Shown here piece after piece: positions 7,512-16,514 of a stretch of DNA of 30,628 bases (its first letter is position 1; each line of letters starts with the position of its first letter). Source of the stretch: an uncultured Lachnospiraceae bacterium (lineage in GTDB: Bacteria > Bacillota_A > Clostridia > Lachnospirales > Lachnospiraceae). The DNA lies in NCBI GenBank assembly GCA_905207905.1, contig CAJLNC010000024.1:1-30628 (forward strand), in the 5' to 3' direction. Both the position numbers and the translations under genes were made by a program. The notes beneath the pieces were generated by a model, which saw nothing but the letters and a program-made list of their open reading frames with translations, was not told where the DNA came from and did no database searches.

Positions 7512-8612
7512 ATGAAACTACATTTGCCGCAGGACGGCGGCGCTACCACAATCGAAAACAAGTTTATTGATCATTATATGCCCAAGGCCAACGGAGAATT
7601 TGTAAAGCTCTATCTTTATCTGCTGCGCTGTGCCCAGGCCGGAAGGGAGTTGTCGCTCTCTGCCATAGCAGATGTGTTTGACCACACAGAGAAGGATGTG
7701 CGCAGGGCTTTAGCCTACTGGGAAAAATTAAGCCTGCTAAGCCTCCGGTACGATCCCTCGGGGGGACTTAGCGAGATCTCTTTCCTGGATCACCCTTCTT
7801 CCGGTTACGAAAGCCCTTCTGTCCGACAGTCAGACGCCGTTGAACCAAAAAACTCCGGCAGCGGCATGGCAGAAACAGCCGCCGGCATGGCGGATATCGG
7901 GGACCAGATTTCCACTGCTTCCTCCAAGCATCCGATCTCCAGAAGCCGGGCGCTGGCTCTGAAAGAGCAGGAACAGATCCGGCAGCTGATCTTCGTGGCA
8001 GAACAGTATTTTTCCAGACCTTTGACCAGCACAGAGCAGTCCAATCTGCTCTACTTTTATGATACCCTGCATTTTTCTGCAGATCTGATCGAATATCTCA
8101 TCGAATACTGTGTCTCCAAGGGCAGCAGCAGCCCTCACTATATGGAGAAAGTAGCTCAGGAATGGTATAAGGAAGGAATCACTACCGTAGAGCAGGCCAA
8201 AAGCAGCACCAACCTTTATAATAAGAATTACTTTACCATCTTTAACGCCCTGGGAATCAAGGGACGCAACCCGGCGCCCTCGGAGGTGGAATATATGGAT
8301 CGATGGCTGAACCAGTATGATTTCACCATTGAGATTATCCTGGAGGCCTGCTGCCGTACCATCCGCCAGACCCACCAGCCCAATTTCCAATATGCAGACA
8401 AGATTCTGGAGCAGTGGAACAAATCCGGCGTCCATCATCTGTCTGATATCCAGAAGCTGGATGCCGCTCATGCGCAAAAAAAAGCCAGATCCGTAAAAGA
8501 GACGCCAAAATGCGGCCAGCCTAATCGCTTCAACAACTTCCCTCAGCGGGAATACAACTGGAGTCAGCTGGAACAGCAGCTTTTATATGCACAGGAAAAG
8601 AAAGAGGGGTAA
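7512..8612 (+). CDS. dnaD: DnaD-domain replication initiation protein
   Basis: A 366-residue protein. The ATG at 7512 has GGGGAGG about 9 nt upstream. The N-terminal region (residues about 15-95, FIDHYMPKANGEFVKLYLYLLRC and ADVFDHTEKDVRRALAYWEKL) is the winged-helix DnaD/DnaB domain. A variable linker (about 100-150) follows, then two tandem DnaB_2-type C-terminal modules (about 155-235, ending VAQEWYKEGITT, and about 240-325, ending ILEQWNKSGV). The duplicated module is seen in clostridial homologues. DnaD helps remodel the origin and recruit the helicase loader, which is encoded immediately downstream with a 3-nt gap. The gene pair, together with the DnaA boxes upstream, forms a replication-initiation cassette. 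Confidence 0.9.
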   Translation: MKLHLPQDGGATTIENKFIDHYMPKANGEFVKLYLYLLRCAQAGRELSLSAIADVFDHTEKDVRRALAYWEKLSLLSLRYDPSGGLSEISFLDHPSSGYESPSVRQSDAVEPKNSGSGMAETAAGMADIGDQISTASSKHPISRSRALALKEQEQIRQLIFVAEQYFSRPLTSTEQSNLLYFYDTLHFSADLIEYLIEYCVSKGSSSPHYMEKVAQEWYKEGITTVEQAKSSTNLYNKNYFTIFNALGIKGRNPAPSEVEYMDRWLNQYDFTIEIILEACCRTIRQTHQPNFQYADKILEQWNKSGVHHLSDIQKLDAAHAQKKARSVKETPKCGQPNRFNNFPQREYNWSQLEQQLLYAQEKKEG

Positions 8613-8615
8613 ACT

Positions 8616-9605
8616 TTGGGATTAACTAACACACAGTACGACGCCATTATGCGCTGTTACAGCCAAAAACAGGCGGATAATCAACGGGCGCTGGAACAGC
8701 GCAGAAAGACTGCATATAAACAGATTCCTCAATTTGTACAACTGGACAGTGAGGTGGCCTCCTGCAGTTTATCCTGCGCAAGAGCGCTTTTGGAAGATGC
8801 GGCCGCGGATATTCCCACCCTGAAAAAAAAGCTGGCAGCCTGCGCAGACGAACGGATCCGGCTTCTGAAAGAGCACGGCTTTCCCGCAGATTATCTGGAA
8901 ATGCACTATACCTGCCCGGATTGCCAGGACACCGGCTACATTGAAGGGAAAAAATGTCACTGCTTCCGTCAGGCAGCCATTGATCTGTTTTATACCCAGT
9001 CCGGATTAAAGGAAATACTGCAGGAGGAGAATTTCCAGCATTTCTCCTATGACTATTACCCGGAAACTCTGATTCATCCTGCCACGGGAAAAAATGCCAG
9101 AGAGACTATGCGCACCACTGTGGCTGCCTGCCTGCGCTACATTGATGAATTTGACAAGACTTTTTCCAATCTGTTTTTTTACGGGGGAACCGGTCTTGGG
9201 AAAACCTTTCTCTCCCACTGCATTGCCAAGGAGCTGATCGAGCGTGCCCATTCGGTGATCTACTACTCTGCCTTTGAGCTTTTTGACCTGTTTGCCAAAA
9301 ATTCCTTCGGCCGCAGAGAAACCGAAAGCGATATGACCGATTATATTTTCGATTGCGACCTGCTGATCGTGGATGATCTGGGTACAGAGCTGACCAATTC
9401 CTTCGTCTCCTCCCAGCTGTTTCTTATTTTAAATGAACGGCTCCAACGGCAGAAAAGCACCATCATTTCCACCAATCTGCCCCTTGGAACCTTTGCAGAA
9501 CTGTATTCGGAGAGGGTCTTTTCCCGGATCACCAGCAACTTCCAGCTGTTTCAGCTTATTGGAAATGATATCCGCATACAGAAAAAACTGGGTCTCACCT
9601 CTTGA
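8616..9605 (+). CDS. dnaC: DnaC/DnaI-type replicative helicase loader (AAA+ ATPase)
   Basis: A 329-residue ATPase. The start is a TTG at 8616, 3 nt after the dnaD stop, with GAGGGG 7 nt upstream; the first in-frame ATG (8649) has no ribosome site. A zinc-binding motif is at residues 100-116 (CPDCQDTGY then CHC), as in Firmicute DnaI. Walker A is GGTGLGKT (190-197) and Walker B is LLIVDDLG (249-256), followed by a sensor region ISTNLP and an arginine-finger-like SERVFSRI. It loads the replicative helicase onto origin DNA with DnaD. It is translationally close to dnaD and followed by a terminator-like element. Confidence 0.92.
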   Translation: MGLTNTQYDAIMRCYSQKQADNQRALEQRRKTAYKQIPQFVQLDSEVASCSLSCARALLEDAAADIPTLKKKLAACADERIRLLKEHGFPADYLEMHYTCPDCQDTGYIEGKKCHCFRQAAIDLFYTQSGLKEILQEENFQHFSYDYYPETLIHPATGKNARETMRTTVAACLRYIDEFDKTFSNLFFYGGTGLGKTFLSHCIAKELIERAHSVIYYSAFELFDLFAKNSFGRRETESDMTDYIFDCDLLIVDDLGTELTNSFVSSQLFLILNERLQRQKSTIISTNLPLGTFAELYSERVFSRITSNFQLFQLIGNDIRIQKKLGLTS

Positions 9606-9671
9606 CCCGTCTCAGGTTCTGAGATAAGATGAAAACAAAGACTTTTAATCATATAAAAAAGGCTGTCAAGT

Positions 9672-9712
9672 ACACTCCCCGGCCAGTGTCCGGTATGTTT
9701 TTTCGGAAAATA
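9672..9712 (+). terminator. Terminator-like repeat element after dnaC
   Basis: A 5-bp stem ACACT/AGTGT around CCCCGGCC is followed by CCGGTATG and T6 (9698-9703). The block 9690-9712 is the inverted counterpart of 394-415 in the MITE-like element near the left end, with 3-4 differences. The stem is weak, so it may be a repeat remnant more than an efficient terminator. The rest of the 190-nt gap before prs shows no clear promoter. Confidence 0.4.
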
Positions 9713-9795
9713 TATTTTTTTCGGATACAACGCTTTGAAAGAAGCCCCGGGACGTATCTTTCCGCAGCCCGTACAGTATTTTAAGGAGGATTGCC

Positions 9796-10983
9796 ATGCA
9801 ATCAGCAGAAGAACGAAATCAGGATACGCTCCCAGTAGGTTCACTGGGCATCATCGCTATGGACAGCTGCAGGGATCTTGGGGAAAAGATCAACCGCTAT
9901 ATTGTATCCTGGCGTAATGAGCGGGAGCATGAACATAAGGGAACTCCCCAGTTGTTGGAGTATGCAAAAGACAACTACCTGATCAAAACCGCCACCCCCC
10001 GTTTCGGAACCGGTGAGGCAAAGGGTGTGATCTACGAATCCGTCCGGGGCGATGATATCTATATTCTGGTAGATGTGTGCAATTACAGTATTACCTACAA
10101 TATGAACGGCGTAGTAAACCACATGTCACCGGACGACCATTTTCTGGACTTAAAGCGTATCATCTCCGCCCTGGGCGGAAAGGCTAGGCGGATCACCGTC
10201 ATTATGCCCTACCTCTACGAAAGCCGGCAGCATAAAAGAAACGGCCGGGAATCTCTGGACTGCGCCATTTTCCTTCAGGAACTGGTGCGCATGGGAGTAG
10301 AAAATATCATCACTTTTGATGCCCATGATCCCAGAGTTCAGAATGCCATTCCCCTGCGCGGCTTTGAAACCGTTCAGCCTGTGTACCAGTTTATCAAAGG
10401 ACTGTTTAAGGCCGCACCGGACTTCCCCCTTACAGCCGATAAGCTGATGATTATCAGCCCCGATGAAGGCGGCACCGGCCGGGCCATCTATATGGCCAAT
10501 GCCCTGGGCGTCGACATGGGAATGTTCTACAAGAGAAGGGATTATACCAAGATTGTCAAGGGACGCAATCCCATTGTGGCTCACGAATTTTTAGGCGCTG
10601 ACGTTTCCGGCAGGGATGTGGTAATTCTTGATGACATGATCTCCTCTGGAGACAGTATGCTGGATGTGGCCAGAGAACTGAAAAAGCGGAAGGCCAACCG
10701 TATTTTCCTGTGCGCCACCTTTGGCCTGTTCACCAACGGGCTGGCCAAATTTGACGCGGCATATGAGGAGGGGCTGTTCCACTCCCTGCTGACCACCAAC
10801 CTGATCTACCAGCCCAAGGAGCTTTTGGAAAAACCCTATTATACAGACATTGATATGAGCAAATTCCTGTCTCTGATCATTGACTCCTTAAACCATGACG
10901 GATCTATGAGCGATCTTTTAAGCCCCACAGACCGGATCAATAAGTTTCTGGATAAGCAGAAAAAAAAGAGAATGGAACAATAA
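9796..10983 (+). CDS. prs: Ribose-phosphate pyrophosphokinase (long, divergent form)
   Basis: A 395-residue PRPP synthetase making 5-phosphoribosyl-1-pyrophosphate from ribose-5-phosphate and ATP for nucleotide, His and Trp synthesis. The ATG at 9796 has AAGGAGG 7 nt upstream. Recognisable motifs are MPYLYESRQHKRNGRESLD (ATP-loop region, about 137-155), TFDAHDPRVQ (about 175-184) and the PRPP-binding loop DVVILDDMISSGDSM (about 274-288). Ordinary bacterial enzymes have about 315 residues; here an extra N-terminal segment and insertions add about 80. This long type appears typical of Lachnospiraceae (from memory). The encoded PRPP is a substrate for xpt, found 5.5 kb away. Confidence 0.9.
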   Translation: MQSAEERNQDTLPVGSLGIIAMDSCRDLGEKINRYIVSWRNEREHEHKGTPQLLEYAKDNYLIKTATPRFGTGEAKGVIYESVRGDDIYILVDVCNYSITYNMNGVVNHMSPDDHFLDLKRIISALGGKARRITVIMPYLYESRQHKRNGRESLDCAIFLQELVRMGVENIITFDAHDPRVQNAIPLRGFETVQPVYQFIKGLFKAAPDFPLTADKLMIISPDEGGTGRAIYMANALGVDMGMFYKRRDYTKIVKGRNPIVAHEFLGADVSGRDVVILDDMISSGDSMLDVARELKKRKANRIFLCATFGLFTNGLAKFDAAYEEGLFHSLLTTNLIYQPKELLEKPYYTDIDMSKFLSLIIDSLNHDGSMSDLLSPTDRINKFLDKQKKKRMEQ

Positions 10984-11032
10984 ATCCGAGGCGTCATGCT
11001 CTGGGATCATCTTTGCTTCTCTTAATCGGAGA

Positions 11033-11103
11033 GGATGTTGCAGAATACCTCCGGCAGCTTGTGTTCTATTGCAATCGTGACAGCTTGTTTTATCTAAACA
11101 TCC
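11033..11103. repeat. Shortened copy of the MITE-like repeat
   Basis: Left 22 bp (11033-11054) match 334-355 at 20 positions. The unit is closed by AACATCC (11097-11103), the mirror of its first 7 bases GGATGTT. CAGCTTGTG (11055-11063) recurs in part at 11081-11088. It lies between prs and the bidirectional terminator, and has no coding capacity. Confidence 0.4.
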
Positions 11104-11138
11104 AAAAGTCTGAGAAACAAATCTGATCATAAATATGT

Positions 11139-11181
11139 AAAAATATCCCCTGTTCACAACATAGAAACAAGGGATATTTTT
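11139..11181. terminator. Bidirectional terminator between prs and nfo
   Basis: Near-perfect stem AAAAATATCCC / GGGATATTTTT with inner pairing TTGTT-like bases. A-rich and T-rich arms serve as the T-run in both directions. It serves converging prs (+) and nfo (-). Confidence 0.8.
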
Positions 11182-11185
11182 AATT

Positions 11186-11272
11186 TTATTCAAATTTTCT
11201 CGTCCGTACAAAGCAGACTGCGCCGGCTAAAGTCATAAGAATACCGTAGCCGGCAAACCAATGCTTCTCCTT
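11186..11272 (-). pseudogene. Membrane-segment-like reading frame in frame after the nfo stop
   Basis: Directly after the nfo TAA the same frame stays open for 28 codons and then stops 5 nt before the terminator. The peptide contains HWFAGYGILMTLAGAVCF followed by VRTRKFE, which looks like a C-terminal transmembrane helix with a basic cytoplasmic tail. No start codon with a ribosome site exists for it. It may be the remnant of a lost membrane-protein gene, or chance. Confidence 0.3.
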
Positions 11273-12112
11273 TTATTCGTTTTCCATATTTTCCCGGCGC
11301 AGCAGCCTGATCTCCGCCGCATAGCCTTCCAGCTCATTGGGTGTCTCCAGATAGAAGGGAAGATCTTTCAATCTGGGATGCTCCACAATCCGGTAAAAGG
11401 CCTCCAGCCCCAAAGCCCCTTCTCCAATCTTCTCATGGCGGTCTTTATGGCTGGCAAAGGGATTTTTCGAATCATTGAGGTGAACCGCTCTCAGACGTTC
11501 CAGACCAATCGTCTGATCAAACTCCTCCAACACCTCCTCCAGGTGATCCACAATATCATATCCCGCGTCATACACATGACAGGTATCCAGACACACTCCC
11601 AGCTTATCTTTGAGTTCTACCCGCTCTATGATCTGAGCCAGCTCCTCAAATCGGCTTCCTACTTCAGAGCCTTTTCCTGCCATAGTCTCCAACAGCACCG
11701 TTGTGTGCTGCTCCGGCTTCAGAATCTGATTCAGTGTCTTTGCTATCAGCTGGATTCCCTTCTGGATTCCTTGGCCTACATGGCTGCCCGGATGAAAATT
11801 ATAACAATTTCCCGGAATATATTCCATCCTGGCCAAATCGTCCGCCATCGTCTCCAGGGCAAACTCCCTCACACGCGCATCCCCGGAACAGCAGTTCAGC
11901 GTATAGGGAGCGTGAGCCAGTATCTGGGAAATCCCCTGCCCCTTTGTATACTCCAAAAATCTGGCCACATCTTTTTCATCTATGGCCTTGGCTTTGCTCC
12001 CTCTGGGATTTCTCGTAAAAAACTGAAACGTGTTGGCTCCAATGGATACCGCCTCCTTTCCCATATGATAAAATCCTCTGGAAGAGGACAAATGACACCC
12101 TATTCTTAACAT
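11273..12112 (-). CDS. nfo: Endonuclease IV (apurinic/apyrimidinic DNA repair)
   Basis: A 279-residue TIM-barrel AP endonuclease that cuts 5' to abasic sites and acts on oxidised DNA ends in base-excision repair. Start [14 protein letters not shown]. Zinc-ligand motifs are visible: [72 protein letters not shown] and LETP. The length is normal. It starts 1 nt after the stop of the yhaN-like gene, so yhaO-yhaN-nfo form one repair-linked transcription unit. Confidence 0.95.
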   Translation of the reverse strand: MLRIGCHLSSSRGFYHMGKEAVSIGANTFQFFTRNPRGSKAKAIDEKDVARFLEYTKGQGISQILAHAPYTLNCCSGDARVREFALETMADDLARMEYIPGNCYNFHPGSHVGQGIQKGIQLIAKTLNQILKPEQHTTVLLETMAGKGSEVGSRFEELAQIIERVELKDKLGVCLDTCHVYDAGYDIVDHLEEVLEEFDQTIGLERLRAVHLNDSKNPFASHKDRHEKIGEGALGLEAFYRIVEHPRLKDLPFYLETPNELEGYAAEIRLLRRENMENE

Positions 12113-12113
12113 C

Positions 12114-13769
12114 TTATTTCCTCCTGATTCGTTCCAGTATTTCCAGTTCCCGCTTCTGGCAGCTAAATAAGATTACCTGCCGCCCGCTGCGATCCAGCCA
12201 CCGAAGCGCCTCCTCCAGCCGCTTATCATCATACATGGCAAAGGCTTCATCCAAAATAATGGGCAGAGGCTCTCCAAAGCTTAACAGCTCTCCTGCTGCG
12301 ATCCGCAGGGCAAAATAAATCTGATTCATGGTTCCATAGCTTACCTGATGAAGATACAGCAGGCTGGAGGGCGTATTGATCCGCACCTGCATTTTTTCAT
12401 CCAGCGCAATCTGCGTATAGCGTCCATCTGTAAGCTGAACTAAAATCTCTGAGGCCTTTCTTCCAAATTCTGTTCCTGCCTCCCGGTAAATTCCAGCAGA
12501 CAATTCTTTGATGCGCAGCATGGCCAGATCCAAAGCCTCCAGCTCCTGATCATAGGTGGAAAGACGGTCATGGGTCTTATAGAGTTCTTCCAGTTCCTCC
12601 CGTATCACAGTGAGACGAAGGGTCTTTTCCCGAATCTCCTTCTCCTGATAGTCCTTCTCCCGAACTGCTTCCTCCTGAAGTTCCTTTTCTCCAGACTGCT
12701 TCTCCAAAAATGCCGTTCCCGGAAGTTCCCCTTCCTGCCTATATACAGGACTCTGCTCTTCTTCCTCCGTCTTTTTTCCTCTTCCCCATCCCAGCTGTTT
12801 TCTGCTGTAATTTGCCGCCATACCAAAAAGAGCCAGAAAAAAGGCTCCCAGCAGCAAAAAACCGATCTTACCAGGAAGAGCCGTGGCAAATACGCCGCAG
12901 GCAACCGACAGAATACCGCAAAGAAACAACAATACGTCCAGCCAGATCAGAAATTTTCTAAAGCCAAACTCCGGCTTCTCTTTTTCCAGGAGGTGTCCGG
13001 ACTTTGTCTTTTCCTGTGTTCCGGCAAACATTTCCGGCAAAGGAATATCCAGCTCCTTCTTTCCTGGCTTCCCTCCTCCGCTTCCTGTTTCCTCAAACCC
13101 TCCCCCTCCTGTATTCTGACGTGTCACTTTTTCCAGTTCCTCCCGGACAAACTGCTCTTCCATCCGCTTTTTGCTGATTTTCTCATCCAGCTGCTCCTGC
13201 TCCTGCTTCTTCTTATTCTCCAGCTGCCTGCGCTTTCCTTTCAACTGATCCATGGCCTTTGACAGATCCAGATTCCCGTCTCCGGTCTCCTGAAAATTCA
13301 CCATGAATTTCTGCAGTTCCTGAGCCAGGCCTGCATCCGTTTCACTTCCCGTCTGGGGAATGAACACGGTATTCACGAAAGCAGACTCGCTCAGTCCCCC
13401 AAGAAGCTCCGTAAGCAGTCCTGCATCTGCCGGCAATTCCTGTCCGCTGCTCTCACAAATCAGCCTTACTTCCTTAGTTGACTTTAAAAAATTCCGCTCA
13501 ATGCGGTAGATCTCCCCCCGGTAACTTAACCGCAGAGCTCCTGCAAAATATCCGGGATTGTCCCAGGGCTGCCGCAGGAAATACTCATCATTTTTTCCGT
13601 TCCGCCCTCTCCCGGTACGGATTCCAAAAAACATATCCCGGATAAAGGCGTGCATCGTGGATTTCCCGGTTTCATTTCCCCCACAGATCACATTGATCCC
13701 AGGTCCCAAAGAAACCTTATGCTCCAGAAATTTTCCAAAATGTTTTAAATTCAATTCCAGCAGTTCCAT
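12114..13769 (-). CDS. YhaN/SbcC-like AAA ATPase with a membrane hairpin
   Basis: A 551-residue RecF/SMC-like ATPase. The ATG at 13769 is preceded by GAGGTGA; an in-frame ATG 13 codons upstream lies inside yhaO and has no support. Walker [10 protein letters not shown] at 30-38, Q-loop region FIPQTGSE (about 137-144), coiled coil (about 170-215), two hydrophobic helices (about 274-295 and 302-320), a second coiled coil (about 355-415), signature VSYGTMNQ (476-483) and Walker [10 protein letters not shown] (502-510). Partner of the nuclease encoded just upstream (4-nt gap). It is much shorter than SbcC (about 1000 residues), with a membrane hairpin at the centre of a short coiled coil. Predicted role: nuclease-coupled DNA end processing, perhaps at the membrane. 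Confidence 0.82.
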   Translation of the reverse strand: MELLELNLKHFGKFLEHKVSLGPGINVICGGNETGKSTMHAFIRDMFFGIRTGRGRNGKNDEYFLRQPWDNPGYFAGALRLSYRGEIYRIERNFLKSTKEVRLICESSGQELPADAGLLTELLGGLSESAFVNTVFIPQTGSETDAGLAQELQKFMVNFQETGDGNLDLSKAMDQLKGKRRQLENKKKQEQEQLDEKISKKRMEEQFVREELEKVTRQNTGGGGFEETGSGGGKPGKKELDIPLPEMFAGTQEKTKSGHLLEKEKPEFGFRKFLIWLDVLLFLCGILSVACGVFATALPGKIGFLLLGAFFLALFGMAANYSRKQLGWGRGKKTEEEEQSPVYRQEGELPGTAFLEKQSGEKELQEEAVREKDYQEKEIREKTLRLTVIREELEELYKTHDRLSTYDQELEALDLAMLRIKELSAGIYREAGTEFGRKASEILVQLTDGRYTQIALDEKMQVRINTPSSLLYLHQVSYGTMNQIYFALRIAAGELLSFGEPLPIILDEAFAMYDDKRLEEALRWLDRSGRQVILFSCQKRELEILERIRRK

Positions 13770-13773
13770 GATG

Positions 13774-14826
13774 TCACCTCTCCTGAGAAAGCAAAGCCTC
13801 CAGGCCATACTGAAGTGCTTTCTCCTCCGTTATACTCCTCTCATGCCCCTCAAAACTTTCAATGTAACGCCCAATCATCTGTCCCTGATATCTGCGCTTT
13901 AACTCCTCCAAATGGAAGGCAGGCACCGTCTCATCCTCTACATCCAGCACCATGCCAAATTCCATCAGCTTTTCCAGATCAAAGGAACTTCCCGGCTCCC
14001 GTTTCCCCTGAAGACTCACCCGGTAAATATGCTGCCAGCCTGTTTTTTCAATCTCCTGCTCCAGTTTATCCCGAAGAGAAAAGGTGGTGTCCCCTTCCTC
14101 CACTGAAAGTGTCAAAGGAATATATTCCCGTTTGGCTTTTCTCACAAACCGGGCCTTGATGCGTCCCTTTTCCCAGTTTCCCAGAATGTAGCCGTGCGGG
14201 CCGAAATCATTGCAGTCCACAGGCTCTAATGCGCCTGCATACAGCGCCTGATCCTTTATCACTGCCTGAGGCTTATGAATATGTCCCAGGGCCACATAGT
14301 CAAACCCAGAACGGGACAGGGAATCCCTGCTTATGGGAATGTGCTGCCCGTCTCCTCCATGGGCCAGAAGAATATGGCATCCCTCCTCCTTCACCGGATG
14401 AAGCCCCTCGTACAAGGGCTCTGGAATCTCCTGCCGATAATAGCTGAAGCCATAGACAAAGGTGCGAATCTCCGGAAAGCGCACGCATTCACACTGTCTT
14501 GAAAACAGGCAGGCTACATTCCTGCTCCAGGGAAAATTCAGGTACCCAGAAGCCGGCTGCAAATAATCATGATTCCCAGCCATCAGAACTACCCTGGTAT
14601 GATTCAAAGTAGAAAACAGATAATTTACTTCCTTCAATTCCTCCATAAGAGGCTGGCGGTGAAACAGATCTCCTGCAATCAGAAGTAAATCCACCTGTTC
14701 TTTTCCGGCATCCTGGATAGTACTGCGAAAGGTATCCCAGATCTCCTTTTTTCTTGCCTCACTCCAGCTGCTTTTTCCATCCGGAGCAGCCCCCAGATGT
14801 ACATCCGCTATATGTATAAAACGCAT
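13774..14826 (-). CDS. YhaO/SbcD-like DNA repair metallophosphoesterase
   Basis: A 350-residue Mre11/SbcD-type nuclease. Metal-binding motifs are in family order: ADVHLG (D8, H10), AGDLFHRQ (D53), AGNHD (85-87), LLAHGGDGQHIP and ALGHIHKPQ. The C-terminal capping region (about 230-350) is less conserved. The start is the ATG at 14826 with AAGGAG 8 nt upstream. Paired with the ATPase gene 4 nt downstream, so the two probably form an SbcCD/YhaNO-type complex. The name YhaO rather than SbcD fits because of the length and the partner type. Confidence 0.88.
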   Translation of the reverse strand: MRFIHIADVHLGAAPDGKSSWSEARKKEIWDTFRSTIQDAGKEQVDLLLIAGDLFHRQPLMEELKEVNYLFSTLNHTRVVLMAGNHDYLQPASGYLNFPWSRNVACLFSRQCECVRFPEIRTFVYGFSYYRQEIPEPLYEGLHPVKEEGCHILLAHGGDGQHIPISRDSLSRSGFDYVALGHIHKPQAVIKDQALYAGALEPVDCNDFGPHGYILGNWEKGRIKARFVRKAKREYIPLTLSVEEGDTTFSLRDKLEQEIEKTGWQHIYRVSLQGKREPGSSFDLEKLMEFGMVLDVEDETVPAFHLEELKRRYQGQMIGRYIESFEGHERSITEEKALQYGLEALLSQER

Positions 14827-15085
14827 ACGCCCGTCTCCTTACCTTGTTGTCTTTCCTCATATCTCTTTCCCGGCTTGTTCCCCATCGTAACCATCTATTT
14901 CACAGAATTCTTCCCGATTGCAGCCCCTTTCCCGCTTGCCTGGGTTCCTCTGTGCTTTTATGAATGGGAAAAGAAGTATAGCCCTTTTTATTCTTATCCT
15001 TTTCCCCTCTTGTCAGTTCCAGAAAGGTTTCCAATATATTTTTCACCCTGCTGGTATACAGCTCCTTAGCTTCCCCCGGTAACGA

Positions 15086-15160
15086 AGAATGTGCTTCGCA
15101 CATTCTAACGCCTGCGGAGCATTTCTGTTTCATAAGAAGGAATTTCCTATGTAAAAAAAA
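15086..15160. repeat. Palindromic element copy E (degenerate) with GTGCTTCGCAC hairpin
   Basis: A 9-bp stem AGAATGTGC-TTC-GCACATTCT (15086-15106), then CCTGCGGAGCATTT, then a degenerate TTTCATAAGAAGGAA / TTTCCTATGTAAA palindrome whose right end merges with the A8 (minus T8) run of the metY terminator. The rest of 14827-15208 holds no convincing gene: an open frame at 14900-15133 (-) has no ribosome site and runs through this repeat. Confidence 0.6.
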
Positions 15161-15205
15161 CTGCCCGGCTTTCGCCGCCTGAAATGCGACAAACTGCCGG
15201 ACAGT
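15153..15205 (-). terminator. Terminator of xpt-metY
   Basis: Minus-strand stem ACTGTCCGGC / GCCGGGCAGT (one G-U pair) followed directly by T8. It lies just after the metY stop codon. Confidence 0.85.
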
Positions 15206-15208
15206 ATC

Positions 15209-16489
15209 CTATGCTTTTTCCAAAGCCTGGGTAAGATCCGCTATAATATCATCGATATGCTCAATTCCCACTGACAGCCGGATCATTCCCGGCGAAACCC
15301 CTGCTGCCTTTAACTGTTCATCGTTTAACTGCCTGTGGGTGTGACTGGCAGGATGAAGCACACTGGTTCTGGCATCTGCCACATGGGTCACAATGGCCGC
15401 CAGCTTCAGGCTGTCCATAAAGCGCACCGCCCCTTCTCTTCCGCCCTTTAACTCAAAAGAGATCACACCACAGGTACCATGGGGCATATATTTTTGAGCC
15501 AGCTTATAGTACTTATCCCCGGGAAGTCCTGCGTAATTGACAGACGCCACTTTCTCATGGGACTGAAGAAATTCTGCCACTCGTTTCGCATTATAACAGT
15601 GGCGCTCTACCCGCAGGGGCAGGCTCTCCAGTCCAAGATTTAAGAGAAAGCTGTTCATGGGCGAGGGGACCGCCCCCAGATCCCGCTGCAGCTGCACCGT
15701 AGCTTTGGTGATATAAGCTTTTTTCCCAAACTTCTCTGTATAGATCACACCATGATAGGATTCATCCGGGGTGGTAAGTCCCGGAAATTTCTCTCTGTAG
15801 GCCTCCCAGTCAAAATTTCCGCTGTCCACAATCGCTCCCCCCACCTGCACGGCATGGCCATCCATGTATTTGGTAGTAGAATGGGTCACAATATCCGCTC
15901 CCCATGCAATGGGCCGACAATTCACCGGAGTGGCAAAGGTATTATCCACGATCAGAGGCACCCCATGGCTGTGGGCCAGGACTGCGAACTTTTCAATATC
16001 CAGCACCACCAATGCCGGGTTAGAAATAGTCTCTGCAAATACCGCCCTGGTGTTGGGACGAAAGGCTTTGTCCAGCTCCTTGGGGCTTTCGTCTGCATCC
16101 ACAAAGGTACATTCGATTCCCAGTTTCTTCAAGGTCACTCCCAAAAGATTCAGGGTTCCTCCATAAATGGCGGAAGCACAGATCACATGATCCCCGGCTT
16201 CACAGATATTGAACACTGCATAAAAATTGGCTGCCTGACCAGAGGAAGTAAGCATTCCTGCCACTCCCCCCTCCAGATCTGCAATTTTTTCCGCCACAGC
16301 ATCGCTGGTTGGATTTTGCAATCGAGTGTAAAAATACCCGTCTTTTTCCAGATCAAACAGTTTTCCCATCTCATCTGTGCTCTCGTATTTAAAGGTAGTG
16401 CTCTGGTAGATGGGTAGCACTCTGGCTTCCCCGTTTCCCGGCTTCCACCCGGACTGGATACATTTTGTCTCAACTTTATAGTCGCTCAT
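15209..16489 (-). CDS. metY: O-acetylhomoserine sulfhydrylase (aminocarboxypropyltransferase)
   Basis: A 426-residue Cys/Met-metabolism PLP enzyme making homocysteine from O-acetylhomoserine and sulfide. The ATG at 16489 (MSDYKVETKCIQ) has AAGGAG 6 nt upstream; the longer frame overlaps xpt and lacks support. Visible motifs: YTRLQNPT (PLP phosphate contact, about 54-61), SSGQAAN, AIYGGTLNLL, ISNPAL, VDNTFATP and STTKYMDGH with PLP lysine K207. The insertion between about 220 and 265 and the length above 420 separate MetY from the shorter MetB/MetC. It lies 25 nt after xpt, probably in the same transcript. No S-box or T-box is visible in the leader. Confidence 0.92.
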   Translation of the reverse strand: MSDYKVETKCIQSGWKPGNGEARVLPIYQSTTFKYESTDEMGKLFDLEKDGYFYTRLQNPTSDAVAEKIADLEGGVAGMLTSSGQAANFYAVFNICEAGDHVICASAIYGGTLNLLGVTLKKLGIECTFVDADESPKELDKAFRPNTRAVFAETISNPALVVLDIEKFAVLAHSHGVPLIVDNTFATPVNCRPIAWGADIVTHSTTKYMDGHAVQVGGAIVDSGNFDWEAYREKFPGLTTPDESYHGVIYTEKFGKKAYITKATVQLQRDLGAVPSPMNSFLLNLGLESLPLRVERHCYNAKRVAEFLQSHEKVASVNYAGLPGDKYYKLAQKYMPHGTCGVISFELKGGREGAVRFMDSLKLAAIVTHVADARTSVLHPASHTHRQLNDEQLKAAGVSPGMIRLSVGIEHIDDIIADLTQALEKA

Positions 16490-16514
16490 GGTCTCTCCTT
16501 TTTCCTTCTCCTCC

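Noticed and set aside
14900..15133. A 77-codon minus-strand frame
   Set aside because: Runs through the GTGCTTCGCAC repeat hairpin, has no ribosome site and no recognisable features.
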